Shown piece after piece: positions 1-5,436 of a DNA stretch of 11,634 nucleotides. Source of the stretch: Verrucomicrobiales bacterium (GTDB lineage Bacteria > Verrucomicrobiota > Verrucomicrobiia > Limisphaerales > RI-55); contig DNDP01000455.1 in NCBI GenBank assembly GCA_003484235.1, forward strand, positions 1-11,634. Direction: 5' to 3'. The number at the start of each line of letters is the position of its first letter. Positions within the stretch are counted from its first letter, which is position 1. A program made the position numbers and the translations under genes. Below the pieces are notes generated by a model, which saw only the letters and a program-made list of their open reading frames with translations, was not told the origin of the DNA and did not search any database.

Positions 1-806
1 TGTTGCCGCCAAAACTCCTTGAGATTCCGGTTCCACAGGAGGGCGAAGAGCAGCTTCTCCTCGAACACGGGTTTCGGAGGAGGCGTCAACCGAACCTTGC
101 CCTGCTTCGCGAGTTCGATGAGCTGCTCCGCCCCCGAAATGTTTGCGAGATCAAACAGCTCAAAGAACCGATAGACGGCGTCTCCGTCTGAAAAGCCGTT
201 GAAATCCTGGGACCTGACGGCGTAGGTGCGGGTGTTCAATTGGGATGCGATCCATTCCATTTCCGGGCGGTAGGTCGCCGATTCCTCTGAAACCACAAGG
301 TGAACGTTTGAGGCGTCGCCAAAGATGCCCTCGAATCCCTCCAGCATGCCACTGGCGCCGCCGATCAAATCGTTGTCCCACTGGGAATACATCCGGTTGA
401 GCCAGGCAGTCAGACCGATGCCACCGGGTACGCTGTCCAGTTCCGTGATTGCGATGCCCTCCTCGGTGAGCAACAGGTCGGGTCGTATGACCCGGGGCAG
501 TTCACTGCGAAACGTGGGGTGGGATTGATGGGCGAGCAGGTCGGCCGGCTTTCCCTGATCCAGCAGCGAGGCGATCCACTCGGGCTGCCGGCCGGTGCTG
601 CTCTGTCGGTGCAGCAGTCCGGCGGCGCGATAGAACTGCAGCAGCACCCTCCCAAGACCATCAAGTTCGCCCACCAACCTGGATGGCAGGGGGAATGCCC
701 TTCCGTCCAAGCGCCAGGAGTGGTCGGCGAACAGGCCACCCGGCGGCCGCCCGGCGTCCACCATCCGGGCCCGGGTCACTAAGTCGCTGTTGTTCGTGGT
801 CTGCAT
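1..806 (-). CDS. Hypothetical protein, possibly ATP-grasp-like, C-terminus cut by window edge
   Basis: An uninterrupted minus-strand frame runs from an ATG at 806 to the window edge, giving the first 268 residues. I do not recognise a named family with certainty. Visible features are a segment with RPD at 108-110, an acidic/Gly stretch ELDSVPGGIGLT at 122-133, and a Pro-rich TPPPKP followed by EEKLLFALLW near 241-258. That order (RPD, an 'E-x-D-x-x-P-G-G' strand, then a PP..EK..LALL helix) recalls circularly permuted ATP-grasp and glutathionylspermidine-synthase-like proteins, but this is inference from memory only. The frame stays open upstream to a stop at 945-947 without another ATG, so 806 is the best start; Met15 (764) is an alternative. 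No Shine-Dalgarno is seen. The gene is divergent from the DksA-like operon. The coding call is solid, the function is not. Confidence 0.85.
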   Translation of the reverse strand, partial: MQTTNNSDLVTRARMVDAGRPPGGLFADHSWRLDGRAFPLPSRLVGELDGLGRVLLQFYRAAGLLHRQSSTGRQPEWIASLLDQGKPADLLAHQSHPTFRSELPRVIRPDLLLTEEGIAITELDSVPGGIGLTAWLNRMYSQWDNDLIGGASGMLEGFEGIFGDASNVHLVVSEESATYRPEMEWIASQLNTRTYAVRSQDFNGFSDGDAVYRFFELFDLANISGAEQLIELAKQGKVRLTPPPKPVFEEKLLFALLWNRNLKEFWRQ

Positions 807-1049
807 CGCGGAATCAATCAAACGGAACCGATGTGCCGGTGCGAGACATATTCCCGCGCGCACGGATTTCCCGAGGAAAATCGCGAAATGGAGCCGAAAA
901 TGCGCTTCAAATAGTGCGGCCAGATTTCCTGAAATTTTTGTGGATTATCTGAGACCCTTTGATACATTCGCGCACCTTTGGAACGGCGGGGAGCGGTTTC
1001 CTGCCGGTCGTTGCGTTAGAAATCCAACTGGATACAGAGAGAATTTGTA
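807..1049. promoter_or_regulatory. Divergent intergenic region between the unknown gene and the DksA-like operon
   Basis: This 243-base stretch separates two divergently transcribed genes, so it must hold promoters for both. It is more AT-rich than its surroundings, notably around 925-970. I found no convincing -35/-10 pair: TTGTGG at 938-943 and TACATT at 963-968 are 19 bases apart, and TTGCGT at 1011-1016 and GATACA at 1031-1036 are 14 apart. An interrupted dyad ATACA-N9-TGTAT at 1032-1050 ends nine bases before the DksA-like ATG and could be an operator. No RNA gene or repeat array is visible. Confidence 0.4.
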
Positions 1050-1050
1050 T
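1032..1050. promoter_or_regulatory. Dyad ATACA-N9-TGTAT before the DksA-like start
   Basis: The five-base arms at 1032-1036 and 1046-1050 are perfect inverted copies, with one further pair inside (1038/1044). Its position just upstream of the ATG at 1059 would suit a repressor or leader structure. It does not match the palindrome found before the ZIP gene, so a shared regulator is not shown. Short dyads like this arise by chance. Confidence 0.2.
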
Positions 1051-1058
1051 TGTTGCCA

Positions 1059-1685
1059 ATGAGCAAGATGCCGGCAAAGCCAACCAAATCGAAGTCCTCC
1101 GGGAGCAAGAACAGCAAACCGCAGATGTCTGCCAACGTCGCCGCGATCCTCGGTCTCGGCACGACGACGGGACGCAGCAAGGGAAAGGCGCGAGGAAAGA
1201 CCTCCGGAACCCCCAATGGCAGCCCAAAGATCAAGCCGGAGTGGATGAAGTATTACAACATCCTGCTCGAACTTCGGGAGCGTCTGCGCAATCAGATGGC
1301 CGGTCTTGCCAAGGAGTCCGCCGAGCAGCTGGCCGGCTACAGCCTGCACATGGCCGATTCCGGCACCGACAATTTTGACCGTGATTTTGCGCTGAGCCTC
1401 CTTTCCTCCGATCAGGATGCGGTCTACGAAATCGAGGAGGCGCTGAAGAGGATCGAGCGCCAGACGTTCGGAGTCTGCGAGCTGACCGGCAAATCGATTC
1501 CCAAAGCCCGGCTGGATGCCATTCCCTGGACACGGTTCACAGTCGAGGCCCAGATGCAGCTCGAAAAGGATGGCGCTCTTCGGTCACGCCGGCTGGGCAG
1601 TCTTGGGACGGTCGATTCCGCCGGCGGGATAGAGATCGAGGATGATTCAGACGACGAAAAGCCGGTGAAAGAGAGCAAGGACTGA
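1059..1685 (+). CDS. DksA/TraR-like regulator with degenerate zinc finger
   Basis: A 208-residue protein of the DksA/TraR family, whose members bind RNA polymerase in its secondary channel and adjust transcription of ribosomal and stress genes. Residues 1-60 are rich in Lys, Ser and Gly and look disordered. Residues 62-138 form the expected coiled-coil pair, with an acidic tip (D100, D104, D107) before the conserved FALSLL at 110-115. The C-terminal finger (138-165) keeps the family pattern FGVCELTGKSIPKARLDAIPW, but only C140 remains of four Cys, so zinc binding as in E. coli DksA is unlikely. The tail is acidic. I chose ATG 1059; a TTG at 1050 has GAGAG eight bases upstream and could add three residues. 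The stop is three bases from rpmG, so the genes are surely cotranscribed. Confidence 0.85.
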   Translation: MSKMPAKPTKSKSSGSKNSKPQMSANVAAILGLGTTTGRSKGKARGKTSGTPNGSPKIKPEWMKYYNILLELRERLRNQMAGLAKESAEQLAGYSLHMADSGTDNFDRDFALSLLSSDQDAVYEIEEALKRIERQTFGVCELTGKSIPKARLDAIPWTRFTVEAQMQLEKDGALRSRRLGSLGTVDSAGGIEIEDDSDDEKPVKESKD

Positions 1686-1688
1686 TTT

Positions 1689-1856
1689 ATGCCGCGAGAA
1701 ATCGTAACCATCGAATGCACGGAAGCGCGCAAGGAGGGAAAGTCCCCTTCGCGCTACATGACGACCCGCAACAAGAAGCTCCAGACGGAAAAGATTGAGA
1801 AGAAGAAGTACAATCCCGCCCTGCGTCGTCACACGCTGCACCGCGAAATCAAGTAA
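1689..1856 (+). CDS. rpmG: Large ribosomal subunit protein bL33, zinc-free form
   Basis: A 55-residue basic protein beginning MPREIVTIECTEAR and ending KKYNPALRRHTLHREIK, which matches bL33 of the large ribosomal subunit in length and in the conserved YMTTRNKK and KKYNP...R.H blocks. The zinc-ribbon form of L33 has two CxxC pairs; here the only cysteine is C10, so this is the zinc-independent type, as in E. coli. The ribosome binding site is one of the few good ones in the window: AAGGA at 1677-1681, seven bases before the ATG. It lies three bases after the DksA-like stop and eight before rpsR, in one transcript. Confidence 0.93.
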   Translation: MPREIVTIECTEARKEGKSPSRYMTTRNKKLQTEKIEKKKYNPALRRHTLHREIK

Positions 1857-1864
1857 TCCCCGCC

Positions 1865-2125
1865 ATGCCCCGCAAGAACACGAAGGAAAAAGGCAAGCGT
1901 GACCGCTCCCGTGGATCGGTCTCCGAATTCCGCACCAGCCGGCCCCGGCCGAAGGTGGACTTCACGCTCGATGCTCTCGACTACCGCAATGTGAACCTGC
2001 TCCGGCAGTACGTGACCGATCATGGTCGCATCCTGCCCCGCAAGTACACCGGTTTTCCGGCCCATTACCAGCGGCGTCTCAGCCAGGCCGTCAAGCGCGC
2101 CCGGCAAATGCTGCTGATGAAGTAG
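1865..2125 (+). CDS. rpsR: Small ribosomal subunit protein bS18
   Basis: An 86-residue basic protein with the bS18 core: DYRNVNLLRQYVTDHGRILP at about 39-58, the conserved P-R-K-Y-T-G, and a C-terminal YQRRLSQAVKRARQMLL helix that contacts 16S rRNA next to bS6. The N-terminal 30 residues are Lys/Arg-rich. It contains no cysteine, so it is not the zinc-binding S18 variant. It follows rpmG after eight bases without a clear Shine-Dalgarno, consistent with coupling. A strong terminator ten bases after its stop ends the operon. The usual partner rpsF (S6) is absent here; pairing with rpmG is instead seen in several phyla. Confidence 0.94.
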   Translation: MPRKNTKEKGKRDRSRGSVSEFRTSRPRPKVDFTLDALDYRNVNLLRQYVTDHGRILPRKYTGFPAHYQRRLSQAVKRARQMLLMK

Positions 2126-2134
2126 GGATTTCCG

Positions 2135-2162
2135 AGCCACCGCCCGTCGCGGTGGCTTTTTT
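2135..2162 (+). terminator. Intrinsic terminator after rpsR
   Basis: A perfect eight-base stem GCCACCGC (2136-2143) and GCGGTGGC (2149-2156) encloses the loop CCGTC and is followed by six T (2157-2162); A2135 can pair with the first T. This is a textbook rho-independent terminator for the DksA-like/rpmG/rpsR transcript and implies that the ZIP gene has its own promoter in 2163-2222. Confidence 0.93.
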
Positions 2163-2175
2163 GCAGCCGGCAGGC

Positions 2176-2188
2176 GCAAACGGTTTGC
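2176..2188. promoter_or_regulatory. Palindrome GCAAAC-G-GTTTGC upstream of the ZIP gene, candidate metalloregulator operator
   Basis: A perfect 6-1-6 inverted repeat centred on 2182, about 35 bases before the ZIP start and just after the upstream terminator. Fur-family proteins bind odd-centred dyads (7-1-7), and such a regulator is encoded by the second gene of the same unit, so autoregulation is plausible. A second looser dyad, TGACC-N6-GGTCA, lies at 2199-2214. Neither resembles the canonical AT-rich Fur or Zur boxes, so the assignment is inference. Confidence 0.35.
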
Positions 2189-2222
2189 AACAAGCAGCTG
2201 ACCAAGTCCGGTCAATCGGTGC

Positions 2223-2984
2223 ATGAGCTACCTGATCCTTTTTCTGTCCGTTGCCGTTGGCGCGGTCTTGGTGCTGATCTGGCAGCCCTCCGACCGCCGC
2301 AAGATCAAGTTGCTCACCGCCTTTGGCGGCGCCTACATCCTCTCGGTCACGTCGCTGCACCTGCTGCCTGAAGTTTTCGGAGGCGGCGCCCACCAGCACG
2401 GCGACCATGCCCACAATGGGTTTCCCATCATGGGCCTTTGCCTGCTGCTGGGATTTTTTGTCCAGTTGATCCTCGATTACGTCTCCCAGGGCATCGAGCA
2501 CGGACATGCCCATCACCACGCCCACGACGGCAAGGTGCCGTGGGGCATGCTGATCGGTCTTTGCATTCATGCCTACCTCGAAGGCACGCCCCTGGCCCAT
2601 GAGAATCACGTTGGTCACGAGCACGCGCTGCCTGTGGAGGTCCACAACGCCCTTCTGGTGGGCATCGTCATGCACAACGTGCCGGTGTCCATTGTCTTCA
2701 TGAGCATGCTCCTGCACAACGGCCTGACGCGGACAAAGTCCCTGCTGGTCGTGCTGGTGTTTTCGCTCATGTCTCCGCTGGGCATGCTGACGGCCGAGAT
2801 TGTCGAGCCCATCGCCCGATACCAGCGCGAGTTGATGGCGGTGGTGATCGGCATTTTCCTGCACATTGCCACGACGATCCTCTTCGAGACCGGCGAGGAG
2901 CACCGCTTCAACATCCGGAAATTCCTCGCGATCGTGGCCGGCACCGGCGTCGCCATTCTGGGGAGCTTCCTTCACTTCCACTGA
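2223..2984 (+). CDS. ZIP-family metal (probably zinc) transporter
   Basis: A 253-residue membrane protein with about eight hydrophobic segments (roughly 2-20, 28-50, 69-88, 106-124, 142-165, 172-192, 203-222, 234-251). ZIP proteins import divalent metals, usually zinc, into the cytoplasm. The two metal-site helices are recognisable: H116-x-x-x-E120-G121 and H151-N152-V-P154. In the second, the usual HNxPEG glutamate and glycine are Val155 and Ser156, a variant I believe occurs in related ZIPs. Three His-rich loops (57-64, 93-101, 126-134) probably gather metal. The ATG at 2223 has no clear Shine-Dalgarno. Its stop lies five bases from a Fur-family gene, which strongly suggests metal-controlled expression. 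Zinc is the likeliest substrate; iron or manganese cannot be excluded. Confidence 0.88.
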   Translation: MSYLILFLSVAVGAVLVLIWQPSDRRKIKLLTAFGGAYILSVTSLHLLPEVFGGGAHQHGDHAHNGFPIMGLCLLLGFFVQLILDYVSQGIEHGHAHHHAHDGKVPWGMLIGLCIHAYLEGTPLAHENHVGHEHALPVEVHNALLVGIVMHNVPVSIVFMSMLLHNGLTRTKSLLVVLVFSLMSPLGMLTAEIVEPIARYQRELMAVVIGIFLHIATTILFETGEEHRFNIRKFLAIVAGTGVAILGSFLHFH

Positions 2985-2989
2985 GCGCG

Positions 2990-3445
2990 ATGGCTGGCCG
3001 ACATTCATCGGGCAGGCACCGTGCGGACTCGATGGCCACCCTGGTCGAGCGCCTGCGCAGCCGTGCGCGTCGGCTGACCGGTCCCCGCCAAGCGATCCTC
3101 GCGCTGCTCCGGCGGCAGAGCCATCCGCTGACCGTCCGGGAAATTCATGCGGCACTTGCTGACAGCCGATGCGACCTGGCGACCATCTATCGCTCCATCG
3201 GGATGTTGCAGGAAATGGATCTGGTCAAACGCTTTGACTTTGGTGACGGAGTGGCGCGTTTCGAACTGGTCGGCGCCTGTGGCCACGAGCATCACCACCA
3301 CCTGGTCTGCAATGAATGCGGGAAGATCGTGGAGATCGAGGAGTGCTTTCCGGAAACGCTGGAAACGGAGATTGCGCGGAGAAACGGGTTCAAAGGCGTG
3401 ACCCATCGGTTGGAGTTTTTCGGAACCTGCCCGGATTGCCAGTGA
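2990..3445 (+). CDS. Fur-family metalloregulator (Zur-like)
   Basis: A 151-residue Fur-superfamily repressor. Residues about 17-80 form the winged helix, with LTGPRQAIL at 29-37 and the recognition helix D-L-A-T-I-Y-R-S-I at 62-70. The dimerisation and metal domain has a four-His run at 101-104, then LVCNEC (105-110) and CPDC (147-150), the two CxxC pairs of the structural zinc site. Fur, Zur and PerR cannot be told apart surely, but cotranscription with a His-rich ZIP transporter favours Zur. It starts five bases after the ZIP stop. Residues 1-14 look unlike the family, so Met15 (ATG 3032), giving 137 residues, may be the true start; neither has a Shine-Dalgarno. It probably represses its own operon, perhaps through the palindrome at 2176-2188. 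Confidence 0.9.
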   Translation: MAGRHSSGRHRADSMATLVERLRSRARRLTGPRQAILALLRRQSHPLTVREIHAALADSRCDLATIYRSIGMLQEMDLVKRFDFGDGVARFELVGACGHEHHHHLVCNECGKIVEIEECFPETLETEIARRNGFKGVTHRLEFFGTCPDCQ

Positions 3446-3461
3446 ACGAACGTCCGGAATG

Positions 3462-3494
3462 TGGAAAAAGAAAGGCCGCGCTTGCGGCGCGGCC
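3462..3494 (-). terminator. Intrinsic terminator facing the minus strand
   Basis: The arms GGCCGCGC (3474-3481) and GCGCGGCC (3487-3494) are perfectly complementary around TTGCG. On the minus strand the hairpin is followed by TTTCTTTTTC (3473-3464), so it would stop leftward transcription coming from the small ORF or from prmA. On the plus strand there is no T tract, so it would serve the Fur-family gene only weakly. Confidence 0.8.
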
Positions 3495-3521
3495 CGTAGG
3501 ATTGAAATGGGGTTCAGGTTA

Positions 3522-3686
3522 TCAGGCGGGTTCTGCTTCAAGCCATTCCCCGATGCGCATCAGTTCACGGATTTTCCGTCTTTCATACCGATGCTTTTGG
3601 GCTTTTCTGGGGCGGGAGGCTGCTTGCGGGAAGGGGTGATTGCTTGCGCGAACCGTTTCGTGGATTGCGTCGAGTGTTTTCTTCAT
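3522..3686 (-). CDS. Small basic hypothetical protein, 54 residues
   Basis: A 54-residue ORF beginning MKKTLDAIHETVRAS and ending RIGEWLEAEPA, with a basic centre (RPRKAQKHRYERRKIRELM). I do not recognise it. In its favour: a stop codon lies two codons before the ATG, fixing the start; its own stop is 27 bases from the hairpin of a terminator pointing the right way; and the composition looks like a folded helix rather than random translation. AAAGG lies 11 bases upstream of the ATG, a weak ribosome binding site. The ATG overlaps by four bases (ATGA) the stop of an upstream short frame that has a good Shine-Dalgarno (AAGGAGG at 3836-3830, TTG at 3823). It may be the last gene of the rph-prmA transcript. 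It is short, so chance remains possible. Confidence 0.5.
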   Translation of the reverse strand: MKKTLDAIHETVRASNHPFPQAASRPRKAQKHRYERRKIRELMRIGEWLEAEPA

Positions 3687-3901
3687 AGATCACAATGCCT
3701 TTCGAGTTGCTGACCGAGCCAGACTTGTGCCACCACCCGGTGGTGATCCACAGCCGTTCTGCCTGCGGGTCCATCCGGCTCGCTACCCGTTGAATCGACC
3801 GCGCCGCAACCCAGCCCGTTCAATCGCTGCCTCCTTGGCGCCAATGCGGCGTGGCGACCTTTTAACACTGTCAAACTGACTACAGAACACCGTCACATCC
3901 G
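3687..3901. other. Gap between prmA and the small ORF
   Basis: No established gene is seen in these 215 bases. On the minus strand there is AAGGAGG (3836-3830) six bases before a TTG at 3823 that opens a 46-residue frame ending at 3683; its product is unrecognised. Also present are the 15-base palindrome at 3731-3745 and the ten-base palindrome TTGGCGCCAA at 3835-3844. I see no prmA terminator, so the transcript may read on to the hairpin at 3474-3494. No tRNA fold was found. Confidence 0.4.
3731..3745. promoter_or_regulatory. Perfect 7-1-7 palindrome CACCACC-C-GGTGGTG
   Basis: Fifteen bases form a perfect inverted repeat centred on 3738, 45 bases upstream of the small minus-strand ORF. The geometry suits a dimeric regulator or a short RNA hairpin. 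No partner is identified and it also falls inside an open 46-residue frame, so the role is unknown. Confidence 0.25.
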
Positions 3902-4795
3902 TCAAATCCGAAAAGCGCCCGACGTCCATTCTCCCTCGGTTCTTTTCGCAAGTCCGCGCAAACCCAGCGCGCAATAATCACGTTCCACTTCGGCAAATTG
4001 CGAAGCCAGAATGCCTGCGAGAATCAAGGTGCCTTCCGGTTTCAGCCGGTTGACTATCCGCGACCGCTCCGACCGCAGCAAATCGTGGGTGAGATTCGCA
4101 CAGATGACATCGAATCGATTGCGCGGGTGCAGCGGAAGCCTGGTCAGATCCCTGCGGGCCGGGCGAATCTTGCCCACTTTGTTCAATTGCGCGTTTGTCT
4201 GGGCAATTCTGACCGCGTCCGGGTCGAAGTCGAACGCCTCCACCGGATCGTACCCCAACTTCGCTGCGGCGATGGCCAGGATCCCCGATCCCGTTCCGAT
4301 GTCCAGAAAGCTCCGGGATGTTCCCCGGGGCCGTGCCTTGGCAAGCTGTTCGAGGCAGAACCGGGTCGTCGGGTGCTGACCGGTTCCGAAGCTGAGTCCG
4401 GGATCGAGGGTGACCACTTCAGCGCCGGCGCGGGGCTTGCGCCGGCTCCAACTGGGCTTGATCAGCAGCCGGTCGCCGATCGCAATCGGCTTGAAGTGCC
4501 GTTTCCATGACTCCGCCCAGTCCTGCGGCTTCAATTTCCGGCTGAAGATTCTGCCGCGCGATGAACCGGGGCTTGTCCCGTTGATCCTTGCGACAACGGT
4601 CTTCAAGAGGCTGATCCGGTTCACGAGATTGCGACCGGAAAACTCGACATAGACCTGTGCCCGGCTGGTGCCGGCCTCAAGATCGTTGAAAACGACCGCC
4701 GGTGTCTCGAACACCTGCTGAAGCGCCGCGGTGATGGCCTCCTCGGTTTCCGCTGCAACCGGAACCGACACACAGCGGAGCGTCTTCGATTTCAT
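3902..4795 (-). CDS. prmA: Ribosomal protein L11 methyltransferase
   Basis: A 297-residue PrmA, the cytoplasmic SAM-dependent enzyme that trimethylates amino groups of ribosomal protein L11. The N-terminal substrate-binding domain spans about 1-90; then DWAESWKRHFKP (92-103), the PrmA hallmark around DPGLSFGTGQHPTT (131-144), the SAM-binding FLDIGTGSGILA (163-174), the acidic FDFDPDA (188-194) and CANLTHDLL (232-240), the PrmA counterpart of the N-x-x-x motif IV. The frame stays open for 72 residues upstream, but that extension overlaps the phosphatase gene and has no family resemblance; ATG 4795 fits the normal length and overlaps the preceding stop by four bases (ATGA), which implies translational coupling. 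Last recognised gene of an rph operon. Confidence 0.93.
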   Translation of the reverse strand: MKSKTLRCVSVPVAAETEEAITAALQQVFETPAVVFNDLEAGTSRAQVYVEFSGRNLVNRISLLKTVVARINGTSPGSSRGRIFSRKLKPQDWAESWKRHFKPIAIGDRLLIKPSWSRRKPRAGAEVVTLDPGLSFGTGQHPTTRFCLEQLAKARPRGTSRSFLDIGTGSGILAIAAAKLGYDPVEAFDFDPDAVRIAQTNAQLNKVGKIRPARRDLTRLPLHPRNRFDVICANLTHDLLRSERSRIVNRLKPEGTLILAGILASQFAEVERDYCALGLRGLAKRTEGEWTSGAFRI

Positions 4796-5415
4796 TCCAA
4801 AGCCCTCCAGGGTGCGTGATTCAACAGTTGCAGGATCGCCTTGCCCTCGCTGCAGTCCACGATGCTGACGCTGCAGTAATCCACCTCGAACCCCACAAGC
4901 GATGGGAGCGGAAGGCGCAGGAGCAGGCTGAGAACGACGCGGATCACTCCACCATGGCAGACCACCAGAACCGTCTGCTCCGGGTGTGTGTTCAAGATCC
5001 GGTCGATGCACGGCTGAATGCGCGACCGTAGTGAATCTCCGGTTTCTGCTCCCGGCACCCGGCCGTTCTCAATCTGCTCCAGCCAGGTGAACGCACTGAC
5101 GCCGAACTTTTGCTGGATCTCCTCCCAACGATGGCCGGTCCAGTCGCCGAAATCCATTTCCCGGAGTCCATCTAGCGTGGTTGCCTCCATCTCCTTGGCC
5201 GCAAGCAGCGGTTGCACCGTCTGTTGGGCGCGCTTCATTGGGCTGCAATACACCGCGTCCAGTGCGATGGGTGCGAAATGGTCCGCAACCGAAACCGCCT
5301 GAAGCTGGCCGCGGTGCGACAGATTCATGTCGATGCGGCCGCCAAAGATCCGATGATACGACTCTTCAACCTCGCCGTGGCGGACGAGATGGAGCCGGGT
5401 AGCGGGAGAGGTCAT
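4792..5415 (-). CDS. Histidine phosphatase family protein (phosphoglycerate mutase-like)
   Basis: A 207-residue member of the histidine phosphatase superfamily. The catalytic signature LVRHGE is at 10-15 (nucleophile H13, R12), the second arginine region is YCSPMKRAQQT at 56-66, the acid donor is in LREMDFGDWTG at 84-94 (E86), and the second catalytic histidine is in VCHGG at 152-156. Such enzymes remove phosphate from small molecules; subfamilies include cofactor-dependent phosphoglycerate mutase, CobC-like alpha-ribazole phosphatase and broad phosphatases. The length and DFGDWTG motif resemble the CobC/GpmB-type branch, but the substrate cannot be read from sequence. It begins 21 bases after the rph stop and overlaps prmA by four bases, so it is cotranscribed with RNA-processing genes. 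Confidence 0.9.
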   Translation of the reverse strand: MTSPATRLHLVRHGEVEESYHRIFGGRIDMNLSHRGQLQAVSVADHFAPIALDAVYCSPMKRAQQTVQPLLAAKEMEATTLDGLREMDFGDWTGHRWEEIQQKFGVSAFTWLEQIENGRVPGAETGDSLRSRIQPCIDRILNTHPEQTVLVVCHGGVIRVVLSLLLRLPLPSLVGFEVDYCSVSIVDCSEGKAILQLLNHAPWRALE

Positions 5416-5436
5416 GCGCTGCGAGGCTTGGGCCAG

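Noticed and set aside
2091..3155. Minus-strand open frame of 354 codons opposite the ZIP and Fur-family genes
   Set aside because: Its His/Gln/Asp-rich translation mirrors the His codons of the ZIP gene on the other strand, and it spans two well-supported plus-strand genes and the rpsR terminator.
3835..3844. Palindrome TTGGCGCCAA as an operator
   Set aside because: Ten-base GC-rich palindromes are common at this composition, and it overlaps the better-explained AAGGAGG on the minus strand.
4796..5011. 72-residue N-terminal extension of prmA
   Set aside because: It lies wholly inside the phosphatase gene in another frame, looks unlike PrmA, and the ATG at 4795 gives the normal family length with an ATGA overlap.
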